Source: Arthrobacter bambusae
GTDB taxonomy: Bacteria > Actinomycetota > Actinomycetes > Actinomycetales > Micrococcaceae
Reading direction: 5' to 3'
DNA length: 64,000 nt
NCBI RefSeq assembly: GCF_030812595.1
Contig: NZ_JAUSSZ010000004.1
Coordinates: forward strand, 124,001 to 188,000
The notes under the pieces are model-generated. The model searched no databases and was not told where the DNA came from. It saw nothing but the letters and a program-made list of their open reading frames with translations. This document shows positions 28,261 through 36,029 of this stretch, in pieces. Within the stretch, counting starts at the first letter, position 1. Every line of letters starts with the position of its first letter. The position numbers and the translations under genes are program-made.

Positions 28261-29507
28261 TCCCCTGCCGGGCCGCCGGCAGGGACGTTCCCGTGGTTAC
28301 GGGCCGCCGTAGCGGCGGTTTGGATGCTGGACTCGTGGCCGGCCATTCCGGCGAGCTTCGCCCGGGCATAGGCGTCCGGGAGAGCCTTGAGCAGGGCGTC
28401 GACGTCGGCGTCGTTCGATGGGTGCCCCAGGCTGAAACGTTGCGCCCCGCGGGCGGTGTCCTCGTCCAACCCCATGGCCAGGAGGACGTGCGAGGGCCTG
28501 GGCACTCCCGCAGTGCAGGCGGAGCCGGTTGATGATTCGATGCCCGCGAGGTCCAGGAGGAACAGCAGGGAGTCCCCTTCGCAGCCCGGAAACGTAAAAT
28601 GCGCGTTGCCGGGGAGCCTCGCGTCGCCGGTTGCTCCGCGTAGCACTGCCTCGGGGATGGCAGCCTTGACGCCGTCGATAATCCGGTCCCGCAAGGCGCC
28701 GATTCGCGCGCGCTCTGCAACCAGGTTTTGAGCCACCGACTCCGCCGCGGCGGCGAATGCCGCGATGGACGCAGTGTCCAGGGTTCCCGAACGGACGTCG
28801 CGCTCCTGCCCTCCCCCGTGCTGGACCGGAGTGACCTTGGTGGATCGCCCCAGGAAGAGGGCGCCGACGCCCACGGGTCCGCCGATCTTGTGGCTGGAGA
28901 CCGACATCGCAGCGAGCCCGGATTCGCGGAAGCTCAGCGGAATCGAACCGAACGCCTGGACTGCGTCCGAGTGCACGGGGATGCCGTGGGCGGTGGCGAT
29001 TTCCACGATCTCCTTGACGGGTTGGATGCTGCCCACCTCGTTGTTTGCCCACATGACGGTGACCAAGGCCACCGATTCAGGATCGCGTTCGATCTCCGCA
29101 CGAACGGCGTCCAGCCGCACCACCCCTTGGGGATCGACGGGGAGCCAGACCGCTTCGGCGCCTTCGTGCCGTTCAAGCCATTCGACGGTGTCCTGTACCG
29201 CATGGTGCTCGACGGCGGAACAAAGGATCCGCTTGCGCCGGCCGTCTGCGTCGTGACGGGACCAATAGAGGCCCTTGACGGCGAGATTGTCAGCCTCGGT
29301 GCCTCCTGACGTGAAAATGAGTTCAGAAGGATGCGCCCCGGCCGCTGCCGCAATCGCCTCCCGCGCGTCTTCGACGGCTCGGCGGGCACGCCGTCCGGAG
29401 GCGTGCAGCGATGACGGATTGCCGGTCCGTGCCAACTCGCGGGTCATGGCAGTGAGGGCGACGGTGGCAAGGGGCGTGGTGGCGGCATGGTCCAGGTAAA
29501 CAGGCAC
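28242..29507 (-). CDS. Cysteine desulfurase (NifS/IscS family)
   Basis: 421 residues. This PLP enzyme releases sulfur from cysteine as a persulfide for Fe-S clusters and tRNA thiolation. PLP-binding Lys207 lies in SSHKIGGPVG, and the catalytic cysteine Cys331 in STGSACTAGVPRPSH, a NifS/IscS (group I) loop. It probably serves MnmA and cluster assembly. The C-terminal 40 residues are an unusual Ala/Gly/Thr tail. The GTG start at 29507 shares its G with the stop codon of a 44-codon frame upstream (TAGTG), suggesting coupled translation. Confidence 0.95.
   Translation of the reverse strand: MPVYLDHAATTPLATVALTAMTRELARTGNPSSLHASGRRARRAVEDAREAIAAAAGAHPSELIFTSGGTEADNLAVKGLYWSRHDADGRRKRILCSAVEHHAVQDTVEWLERHEGAEAVWLPVDPQGVVRLDAVRAEIERDPESVALVTVMWANNEVGSIQPVKEIVEIATAHGIPVHSDAVQAFGSIPLSFRESGLAAMSVSSHKIGGPVGVGALFLGRSTKVTPVQHGGGQERDVRSGTLDTASIAAFAAAAESVAQNLVAERARIGALRDRIIDGVKAAIPEAVLRGATGDARLPGNAHFTFPGCEGDSLLFLLDLAGIESSTGSACTAGVPRPSHVLLAMGLDEDTARGAQRFSLGHPSNDADVDALLKALPDAYARAKLAGMAGHESSIQTAATAARNHGNVPAGGPAGDQLGSN
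28263..28284 (+). terminator. Hairpin terminator inside the convergent gene's 3' end
   Basis: CCCTGCCGG and CCGGCAGGG form a perfect 9-bp stem with a 4-base loop just after the ferredoxin-reductase stop. It lies within the last codons of the cysteine desulfurase. There is no T-run. Confidence 0.5.
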
Positions 29508-29641
29508 TACCCAAGTCTATCGAGCGAGGCGAATCCAGGCTCGGGCGGCGGGCGGGCCTTCGCGGGCGGTGCCTTCCCGGACGGGGCCTCCCTGGGCGGT
29601 GCCTTCCCGGACTGCTCGGCCACGTCCGCGGAACGGATCAC
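29507..29641 (-). CDS. Possible 44-residue linker ORF between regulator and desulfurase
   Basis: GTG at 29641 overlaps the regulator's TGA (GTGA), and the frame ends in TAG at 29507, sharing one base with the GTG of the cysteine desulfurase. The product would be Ala/Pro/Lys-rich with the repeated block SGKAPPREAP/SGKAPPAKAR, and has no known domain. It may be a real small protein, a translational-coupling device, or chance in GC-rich DNA. An internal GTG at 29623 is another start. Confidence 0.3.
   Translation of the reverse strand: MIRSADVAEQSGKAPPREAPSGKAPPAKARPPPEPGFASLDRLG
29564..29612 (-). repeat. 30-bp-period direct repeat (two 19-bp copies)
   Basis: GGGCGGTGCCTTCCCGGAC occurs at 29564 and 29594. 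It lies inside the 44-codon frame and encodes the repeated SGKAPP block. Confidence 0.9.
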
Positions 29642-30303
29642 GATGTCGGACGGATTCTCGCGCAACAATGGCCTTCACGGTTGTCATTTACGATCCGGTC
29701 CTCGGCGATTCCACACGCGGCAGCCGCGCCGCTCAGGAAGGCGCCGTTCAGGGCGCAGACGACGTCCGTGTGGCTGTCGGCCAGCCGGCGGAACGGGCAA
29801 TTGACCAGGGAGTACCCGCCGTCGTCGTCAGCTTCCGGCCTGTACCCATAGTTTGCCAAGACATCACCGAAACGCGGCTCCGCCATTCCGGCTTCGCGGC
29901 CCCGGGCGTAGGCGGTTTCAAGGAGGGCTTCCCGGGGAGAGCCGCCCTTGGCCATTAAGTCCTCGATGGCGGTGGCCATCACTTCCCCGGCGAGGTCATA
30001 GTGGCGCTCCGGAACCGAGGCGCCGATCTCTTCCACGACGGGCGTATAGAGCTTCGCAGGGCGCCCGGAACCCGGACCGACCTTGCCCCCGAGCTTACGG
30101 AACTCAACACTCAAGAGCCCGTCGCGGACCAGCCGGTCCAGGTGGAAGGAGGCGGTGCTGCGGGGAAGTCCGAGGGCCAGCGCTGCGTCGTCGCGGCTGA
30201 CCGCACCGCGCGCACCGCGGACGTGCTCGTACAAGCGGCGGCGGTTCCCGTCGTCGAGGGAGGCCAAAGCGGAGAGCCGCCGCAGCCAGGGGAGTCCGGT
30301 CAT
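29638..30303 (-). CDS. SufR-like HTH regulator with four to five C-terminal cysteines
   Basis: 221 residues. An N-terminal ArsR/DeoR-like winged helix (residues 15-75, VSRDDAALALGLPRSTASFHLDRLVRDGLL) is joined to a C-terminal sensor domain. Cysteines 169, 183, 197 and 213/214 are spaced C-x13-C-x13-C-x15-C-C, close to the C-x12-C-x13-C-x14-C ligand set of SufR, the [4Fe-4S] repressor of suf genes. Cluster binding is inferred from spacing and from the cysteine desulfurase just downstream. ATG at 30303. An element at 30318-30331 may be its own operator. Confidence 0.82.
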   Translation of the reverse strand: MTGLPWLRRLSALASLDDGNRRRLYEHVRGARGAVSRDDAALALGLPRSTASFHLDRLVRDGLLSVEFRKLGGKVGPGSGRPAKLYTPVVEEIGASVPERHYDLAGEVMATAIEDLMAKGGSPREALLETAYARGREAGMAEPRFGDVLANYGYRPEADDDGGYSLVNCPFRRLADSHTDVVCALNGAFLSGAAAACGIAEDRIVNDNREGHCCARIRPTS

Positions 30304-30317
30304 GCATTCAGCTTAAC

Positions 30318-30331
30318 TCTAAAATCAACAC
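30318..30331. promoter_or_regulatory. Candidate regulator site shared with the 26923 element
   Basis: TCTAAAATCAACAC, 15 bases upstream of the SufR-like gene, matches TCTAAAGTCAAAAC at 26923-26936 in 12 of 14 positions. The two sites flank the locus. Confidence 0.4.
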
Positions 30332-30521
30332 TCATTGCTTAATCCCGGGTGAACCCTTCCGGGGCATGGACGGGCATGATCATGCCACCGGCAGCGGCGG
30401 GACCCGGGGAACTAAAGCGCGGGCCGCGGTCGTTTTCAAGGCGGGCTGGCTAGACTTGCCAAGATCGCCGCTCCACTCCGGTGCGGCGTGAATATTCAGT
30501 ATCCCAGAGAAAGGCCCGTGG

Positions 30522-31484
30522 TTGGTTCAGGGCAGCAGTTCCCACTATCAGATCCTCCGGGTTCCCGTCACTGCGACGGACAAGGAGATCAAAGTGGCCT
30601 ACCGGAAGGCTGCGCGGAACGCCCACCCGGACCACGGCGGGGACCCCGAAGTCTTTCGGCAGGTCACGCTCGCGTACGAAATACTGATCGATCCAAAGCG
30701 ACGGGCGGAGTACGACCGCCGCTACGCGAGCGGCGCCACGGGCAGGACGAGCCCCTCCCCCACGCAAAGACCGGACTACGGCGGGGCCGGTGCTCCCGGA
30801 TGGGAAGCCCGCACCAGCCCAGGGGTCCGCAGGCCGAACGCCCCTCGCAATACCGCCGGCGACGCCCCCGTCTATGTCCCGCCCTTCGATGATCCCCACG
30901 AGGTGCCCCTGCTCTCCAAGGGCGACGCCGCGTTGCAGATCCACGGGATTCCCCGGAAGCGTGGAATCTTCGGCGCTGAAGCCCGCATTCAGCGCGAAAT
31001 GCGCACAGTCCAGCTCATCAGCCGCCAGATCCTGACTGCCATCCCCTCAGCCCGGCTCATCAACGGGCTCCGCTCCCCTTCGGACGACAGCCACATCGAT
31101 CACGCGCTGCTTGCCGGCTACCGCTTGGCGCTGATCGGTTCCATGCTGCTGCCCAAGGGCGCCTATGCCTGGGACGGCGTGGCGCTCAAACACGGCGGCC
31201 GTTCAGTGCCACCGCCGCAACTCGAGCTGATTGTTCGCCACACGCAGGAGATCTTCCCGGAGCTGAATGTAACCGCTTGGGTAGTTGTCCATAGCCCGGA
31301 CGGCAACCCGCACGAACCCGTCATCGACCACTACCGGTCGCGCACGGACGGGGCTATGGGCTCGGTGCAAATTGTCAACGCATCAGGGCTGGCCCGCGGA
31401 CTCAAGCAGTTCCTGAGTTCAGGCCCGGTGCCCAATACCGTGGTTGTCCCGGTCCTGGCCCGGCTGCTGCGCGGCATGCACTGA
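30522..31484 (+). CDS. J-domain protein with degenerate NERD-like C-terminal domain
   Basis: 320 residues. Residues 6-70 are a J domain with the HPD tripeptide at 35-37, which stimulates DnaK ATPase. A disordered Pro/Ser/Arg linker (75-135) follows. The C-terminal half (140-315) has AEARIQREMRTVQLISRQILTAIPSARLINGLRSP, then HIDHALLAGYRLALIGSMLLPKGAYAWDG. This layout recalls NERD nuclease-like domains, but the expected E/D-x-K is replaced by GSMLLP. There are no zinc-finger or DnaJ C-terminal modules. Start is TTG 30522, with AGAAAGG about 8 bases upstream. The NERD likeness is my reading, not a search result. Confidence 0.8.
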   Translation: MVQGSSSHYQILRVPVTATDKEIKVAYRKAARNAHPDHGGDPEVFRQVTLAYEILIDPKRRAEYDRRYASGATGRTSPSPTQRPDYGGAGAPGWEARTSPGVRRPNAPRNTAGDAPVYVPPFDDPHEVPLLSKGDAALQIHGIPRKRGIFGAEARIQREMRTVQLISRQILTAIPSARLINGLRSPSDDSHIDHALLAGYRLALIGSMLLPKGAYAWDGVALKHGGRSVPPPQLELIVRHTQEIFPELNVTAWVVVHSPDGNPHEPVIDHYRSRTDGAMGSVQIVNASGLARGLKQFLSSGPVPNTVVVPVLARLLRGMH

Positions 31485-31528
31485 GCCTGCAGGCGCAACC
31501 CTGCATATTCGCTGGCTAGGATTGATAC

Positions 31529-31996
31529 GTGTTCCGTATCCTCTTCCACACCCCTGAAATCCCCGGCAACACGGGAAACGCCATCCGGCTCGCCGCCATC
31601 ACCGGCGCTGAGCTCCACCTCGTGGAGCCACTGGGCTTCGACTTCTCCGACGCGAAGCTGCGCCGTGCGGGACTCGACTACCACGACCTCGCGGTGGTCA
31701 CGGTGCACAAGGACATCGAGGCTGCCTGGGCGGTATTGCAGCCCGAACGCGTCTTCGCCTTTACCTCCGAGGGCGAATCCTCGTACACGGACATTGCCTA
31801 CGAGGAGGGCGACGTCTTGCTGTTCGGTCCCGAGTCGGTCGGACTTCCGGACTGGCTGAAACAGGACCCGCACGTCACAGCCCGGGTCCGGCTCCCCATG
31901 TTGCCGTCGCTACGCTCACTGAACCTGGCCAACGCCGCCTCCATCGCGGTGTACGAGGCCTGGCGCCAGCACGGTTTTGCCGGGGCAAAGCTCTAG
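31529..31996 (+). CDS. trmL: tRNA (cytidine(34)-2'-O)-methyltransferase TrmL
   Basis: 155 residues, the standard size of the minimal SPOUT methyltransferase. Motif 1 is the start FHTPEIPGNTGNAIRLAAITGAELHLVEPLGF. The AdoMet trefoil knot is in LLFGPESVGLPDWL and LPMLPSLRSLNLANAASIAVYEAWRQ. It methylates the wobble base of tRNA-Leu isoacceptors. GTG start at 31529. Confidence 0.93.
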   Translation: MFRILFHTPEIPGNTGNAIRLAAITGAELHLVEPLGFDFSDAKLRRAGLDYHDLAVVTVHKDIEAAWAVLQPERVFAFTSEGESSYTDIAYEEGDVLLFGPESVGLPDWLKQDPHVTARVRLPMLPSLRSLNLANAASIAVYEAWRQHGFAGAKL

Positions 31997-32046
31997 CCGG
32001 CAGGCCTGGCCGCCGGACTGTCGCCGACGTCACTTCCACGGATCAC

Positions 32047-32073
32047 CCATCCAACGCCCGCCCTGCGCCGAAT
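32047..32073 (+). promoter_or_regulatory. SigK-type promoter upstream of sigK
   Basis: CCATCC (32047-32052) and CCGAAT (32068-32073), 15 bases apart, match the -35/-10 elements known for mycobacterial SigK. This points to autoregulation of sigK-rskA. Confidence 0.6.
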
Positions 32074-32241
32074 ACCATTTACAGGCGCCAGAGCCTGGGC
32101 AGGCAGCTGGCCTGCGAAGCAAGGGACCCGCGGAGCGACGGGCCTGTGGAGCGACGTCCGGAAGGGGCGCAGGTGACTACTCTCAACACCCGCAGTGCTT
32201 CTGGTACTGCCAGGGTCGCCGGCAATCTATGCTGGACGGTG

Positions 32242-32838
32242 ATGGATACACCGAATGCACAAGGCCCCGAGGCTCCCAGCCTGGTTGCCGGCTCGAATGC
32301 GCAGCTTGCGGAATTGCTGGGGTTGATGGCCGACGGCGACCGCGGCGCCTTCAGCGAGTTCTACCGGCTTACGGCGCGGAGGGTCTTCGGCATGGCCAAG
32401 CGCGTGTTGGTGGACGCCGGCTTGAGTGAAGATACCACCCAGGAAGTGTTCATCCAGGTCTGGCAGAACGCGGACAAATTCGATCCTGAGGCAGGCAGCG
32501 CGCTCGCGTGGCTCATGACCATCACCCACCGGCGTGCGATTGACCGCGTCCGCTCGGCCCAGTCCGCCACGGACCGCGAAGCGAAATACGGTGCCGCGAG
32601 CCAGCTCCTTGACCACGATTCGGTGGAAGAGGAAGCCAACAGCCGGCTCGAGGCCGAGGCCGTCACCCGTTGCCTTGGCACCCTCACCGAGACGCAATTG
32701 GAATCCGTGCGACTCGCCTACTACGGCGGCCTCACCTACCGGGAGGTTGCCGAACAACTCGGCGCCGCGATTCCGACCATCAAGTCCCGCATCCGCGATG
32801 GACTTCTCCGGCTCAAGACGTGCCTGGGGGTGAGCTGA
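32242..32838 (+). CDS. sigK: ECF sigma factor SigK
   Basis: 198 residues from ATG 32242. Region 2 is GAFSEFYRLTARRVFGMAKRVLVDAGLSEDTTQEVFIQVW followed by AWLMTITHRRAIDRVR. Region 4 is LTETQLESVRLAYYGGLTYREVAEQLGAAIPTIKSRIRDGLLRL. It is followed one base later by the RskA-like anti-sigma gene. A GTG at 32173 has a better ribosome binding site (GGAAGGGG), but the codons between it and 32242 show poor GC3, so I prefer the ATG. In mycobacteria SigK-RskA senses redox state and controls secreted antigens; the regulon here is unknown. Confidence 0.9.
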   Translation: MDTPNAQGPEAPSLVAGSNAQLAELLGLMADGDRGAFSEFYRLTARRVFGMAKRVLVDAGLSEDTTQEVFIQVWQNADKFDPEAGSALAWLMTITHRRAIDRVRSAQSATDREAKYGAASQLLDHDSVEEEANSRLEAEAVTRCLGTLTETQLESVRLAYYGGLTYREVAEQLGAAIPTIKSRIRDGLLRLKTCLGVS

Positions 32839-32839
32839 C

Positions 32840-33706
32840 ATGACCGAACACGATGACAACAACCAGAACTTCGGGAAGGAAGGTTACCTCCGCAGGATGT
32901 TTGCCACCGATATAGCCACTGATCTCGCCGAAGGCCGGGTCCTGGAGCTTGCCGAGATCTACGCCCTCGATGCCTTGGACGAGGCCGAGCGGGCGGAAAT
33001 CGACCGCTACATTGCCACCGCGCCGGAACGTTCGGCGTTCCTGGAGCGGGTCAGGCAGTCACGCGAAACACTCGCCACGTCTTTCGCCGACGAGGCCGAT
33101 CCGCGGCCGGGGCTCCTGCAGGACATTCTGCGGCAGCTGCCGCAGCAACCGCGCGAGGCATCCGCGCCGTCATCGGTTCCCCAAGTTTCGGCTAGGCCTG
33201 CAACACCCGTTGCCCCCGGCGTCGTGGACCTCGCCGCCTCCCGGACCAGGCGGGATCGCCGACGTTTCGGCGGCGTCCGCGGTTGGGTTGCGGCCGCTGC
33301 GGCGGCGGCTGTGATTGCTCTTGGCGGTGTAGGAGTGGGCGTCTACGTAGCGGGGCAGAATGATCCCGTTAACCAAGTACTGCAGGCCGGCGATGTCCGG
33401 CAAGCCACCGTCGATGTCAACGGCGGCGGCACCGCCACGGTGTCCATCTCCAGCTCGAAGAACGCTGTGGTGGTCCGTATGAACGGAGTTCCGGCTCCCC
33501 CCGCCGGCAAGGTCTACCAGATGTGGCTCATTCCCAAGGACGGCTCCGATCCCGTATCCCAGGGACTCATGGATGCCCAGGCCTTGAGCCGTCCGGCGGT
33601 TGTCTCCGGCATTGCCAGTGCCGCGTCACTCGGCATCACGGTTGAGCCCGTAGGCGGCTCCAAGAAGCCGACGCTCCCGACGGTCGCCGCAGCTCCCCTC
33701 ACGTAG
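32840..33706 (+). CDS. rskA: RskA-type anti-sigma factor
   Basis: 288 residues. The N-terminal helical anti-sigma domain (residues 20-90, LAEIYALDALDEAERAEIDRYI) lacks the zinc-binding H-x3-C-x2-C of ZAS proteins, as does RskA. A basic stretch, one transmembrane helix near residue 155 (GWVAAAAAAAVIALGGVGVGVYVAG) and an extracytoplasmic RskA domain (VVRMNGVPAPPAGKVYQMWLIPKDG) follow. It holds SigK at the membrane until cleaved by regulated proteolysis. Confidence 0.93.
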   Translation: MTEHDDNNQNFGKEGYLRRMFATDIATDLAEGRVLELAEIYALDALDEAERAEIDRYIATAPERSAFLERVRQSRETLATSFADEADPRPGLLQDILRQLPQQPREASAPSSVPQVSARPATPVAPGVVDLAASRTRRDRRRFGGVRGWVAAAAAAAVIALGGVGVGVYVAGQNDPVNQVLQAGDVRQATVDVNGGGTATVSISSSKNAVVVRMNGVPAPPAGKVYQMWLIPKDGSDPVSQGLMDAQALSRPAVVSGIASAASLGITVEPVGGSKKPTLPTVAAAPLT

Positions 33707-33758
33707 CAGCGAGGGACCGCGGACAATGAGGGTCAACGAGCCCGGCTGGCGACGGTAC

Positions 33759-33789
33759 TTGACCTTGACGTTGCGTCAACTTCTACGCT
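33759..33789 (+). promoter_or_regulatory. MerR-type promoter with 19-bp spacer and inverted repeat
   Basis: -35 TTGACC (33759) and -10 TACGCT (33784) have a 19-base spacer filled by the perfect inverted repeat TTGACG-TTG-CGTCAA. The -10 ends 6 bases before the ATG at 33796. Confidence 0.8.
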
Positions 33790-33795
33790 GGTTAC

Positions 33796-34557
33796 ATGAA
33801 GCAGGACGACCGCGGCACCTGGACCATTTCCGAACTGGCCAAGGCAAGCAAGGTTTCCTCGCGGACCTTGCGCCACTATGACCAGCTAGGTCTCTTGGAG
33901 CCTGCCCATACGGGGCGCAATGGCTACCGGTACTACGGCCAGCCTGAGCTGCTGCGCCTGCAGCGGATCCTCCTGCTTCGTGAACTTGGCCTTGGGCTCG
34001 AGACCATCGGCGAAGTTCTGGATGGCCAGGCCGACCCTGTGGAGGCACTTGCGGTGCACAGGAACTGGCTGCTGGCCGAGCGCGACCGCCTGGACCGCAT
34101 GTCCCGGACGGTCGACGCCACTATCGCAGCACTACGTCAAGGAGAAGCCATGACCGCGGAGAACATTTTCAAGGATTTCGACAACAACCCCTACGAAGCC
34201 GAGGCACGGGAGCGTTGGGGTGATCGGGCCGTCGACGAGAGCAAGGCCCGCCACTCGGCGATGACAACGGCCCAAAAACAGGCCTTCATGGAGGAATACT
34301 CGGCGCTGAACCAGGATCTCGCCCGGTGCTTCGACGAGGCACTCCCGGCGGACCACCCGGACGTCCAGGCAGCCGTCGGCCGGCACTACAAGTGGATTTG
34401 TGCCAGTTGGACGCCCACCGCCGAATCCTACGTTGGCCTGGGACAGATGTATGTGGACGACCCACGGTTCACTGCCAATTACGACAAGGTCCGGACCGGG
34501 CTGGCGGCCTACCTGCTGGAGGGCATCAAGGTTTACGCAGCGGAAAAGCTCAGCTAG
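33796..34557 (+). CDS. TipA-like MerR family regulator with TipAS domain
   Basis: 253 residues. The MerR winged helix (residues 9-78: WTISELAKASKVSSRTLRHYDQLGLLEPAHTGRNGYRYYG) is followed by a dimerisation helix and a TipAS ligand-binding domain (about 115-253, with ARERWGDRAVDESKARH and KWICASWTPTAESYVGLGQMYVDDPRFTANYDK). TipAS domains of Streptomyces trap thiopeptide antibiotics; homologues elsewhere have mostly unknown ligands. The gene has no Shine-Dalgarno sequence and is probably translated from a leaderless message. It likely controls its own promoter. Confidence 0.92.
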   Translation: MKQDDRGTWTISELAKASKVSSRTLRHYDQLGLLEPAHTGRNGYRYYGQPELLRLQRILLLRELGLGLETIGEVLDGQADPVEALAVHRNWLLAERDRLDRMSRTVDATIAALRQGEAMTAENIFKDFDNNPYEAEARERWGDRAVDESKARHSAMTTAQKQAFMEEYSALNQDLARCFDEALPADHPDVQAAVGRHYKWICASWTPTAESYVGLGQMYVDDPRFTANYDKVRTGLAAYLLEGIKVYAAEKLS

Positions 34558-34570
34558 TCCCTTCCTCCGG

Positions 34571-34632
34571 AAAGTACGACGGCGGCCTGTCCCGAGGGGA
34601 CTCCCCCAGGGGACAGGCCGCCGTCGTACTTT
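34571..34632. terminator. Strong bidirectional terminator
   Basis: A perfect 23-bp stem (AAAGTACGACGGCGGCCTGT core) with a 16-base loop separates the convergent tipA-like and gntP genes. The stem edges supply A and T runs on both strands. Confidence 0.9.
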
Positions 34633-34655
34633 CGTACTGGCTGCTGGCAGTAGCG

Positions 34656-36029
34656 CTAAATGATCAGCGAGAGCACCATGATGAAGGCGAAGGCGACCAC
34701 CGAGATGAGCGTCTCCATCACCGACCACGTCTTGAACGTCTGCCCGACCGTGAGCCCGAAGAGTTCCTTCACAAGCCAGAACCCTGCGTCGTTGACGTGG
34801 GACAGGAACAGCGAGCCGGCACCGATGGCCAACGCGAGCAGTGCGGCGTGCGTCGGGCTCAGGCTGCTCGCCAATGGAGCCACGATGCCCGCAGCCGTCA
34901 CAGTGGCAACCGTTGCCGAGCCCGTGGCCAGGCGAAGCGCCACAGCCACAATGAAGCCCAGAATCAGCACGGACATGTGGGCACCTTCGGCCCATTTCTT
35001 GACCGCGTCGCCGACGCCGGCTCCGATCAGGGTCTGCTTGAAGCCACCGCCCGCGCCCACGATCAGCAGGATCGCGGCAATCGGTCCGAGGCTGCTGCCG
35101 AGCTTGGCGGTGATCTTGCTTCCGGTGAAGCCGACGGCGTAGCCGAAGGTCACCATGGCCGCGAGCACAGCCAGGGTCATCGCCACGAGCGGCTGGCCGA
35201 CGAAGTCAAGGATCGTACGGATCATCGGAGCGTGGGCCGCGTCGGGCCAGACAATGTCCGCGATGGCCTTCAGGAGCATGAGTACCACGGGGAAAATGAT
35301 GGTCAGCAGCGTGACGAGGAAGGTCGGCTGGCGCTTCACTTCGCTGAGGTCGACGGCGTGCTTGGTGTCGACGCCGCCGGCCACTGCCGGGGCATCCACG
35401 GGAACCCAGCGTGCGGCCAAACGGGAAAACAGCGGTCCGCAAATGATTACCGTGGGGACGGCAACCAAGAGTCCCAACGCGAGGGTGGTGCCCAGTTCAG
35501 CCTTCACAGCGCTGACGGCGATGAGTGGTCCGGGGTGCGGCGGGATCAAGCCGTGCAGCACGGACAGGCCGGCGAGCGCCGGGATAGCGATGCGCATGAG
35601 CTTCATCTGGGAGCGCTGGGTGACCAGGACGATCACCGGAAGCAGCAGGACGAGGCCGATCTCAAAGAACATCGGGAGGCCGATGATGACCGCAACCAAG
35701 GTGATCATCCAGACCACTTTGTTGCCCCTGGCCTTCTCAAGCAAGGTGTCAACCACGCGGTTCGCGCCGCCGGAGTCCGCGAGGAGCTTGCCCAGCATCG
35801 CGCCGAGGGCAATCAGGAGGCCGACTTCCTTGAGGACGCCTCCCACGCCGTCTTCGAAGTTGCTGACTACCTTGTCGAGCCCGACTCCGGACGCCAGGCC
35901 GACGAAGGCTGAGCCGAGTACCAGGGACAGGAAGGGGTGGACCTTGAATTTTGCGATCAACAGCACGATCAGCGCAATGCCGATCGCCGCGACCACGAGG
36001 AGTTGGGTATCGTGCCCAGTCCAGTTCAC
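34656..36029 (-). CDS. Gluconate:H+ symporter, GntP family
   Basis: 457 residues with about 12 hydrophobic helices. It begins TQLLVVAAIGIALIVLLIAKFKVHPFLSLVLGSAFVGLASG and contains the GntP signatures FFEIGLVLLLPV and LIPPHPGPL. It imports gluconate for the adjacent kinase. GTG start at 36029 overlaps the gntK stop (GTGA). The frame continues upstream but that part overlaps gntK. Confidence 0.94.
   Translation of the reverse strand: MNWTGHDTQLLVVAAIGIALIVLLIAKFKVHPFLSLVLGSAFVGLASGVGLDKVVSNFEDGVGGVLKEVGLLIALGAMLGKLLADSGGANRVVDTLLEKARGNKVVWMITLVAVIIGLPMFFEIGLVLLLPVIVLVTQRSQMKLMRIAIPALAGLSVLHGLIPPHPGPLIAVSAVKAELGTTLALGLLVAVPTVIICGPLFSRLAARWVPVDAPAVAGGVDTKHAVDLSEVKRQPTFLVTLLTIIFPVVLMLLKAIADIVWPDAAHAPMIRTILDFVGQPLVAMTLAVLAAMVTFGYAVGFTGSKITAKLGSSLGPIAAILLIVGAGGGFKQTLIGAGVGDAVKKWAEGAHMSVLILGFIVAVALRLATGSATVATVTAAGIVAPLASSLSPTHAALLALAIGAGSLFLSHVNDAGFWLVKELFGLTVGQTFKTWSVMETLISVVAFAFIMVLSLII

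Noticed and set aside
34326..35912. 528-codon frame opposite the gluconate permease
   Set aside because: It spans the end of the TipA-like gene and the terminator hairpin, and is a shadow of the permease gene.
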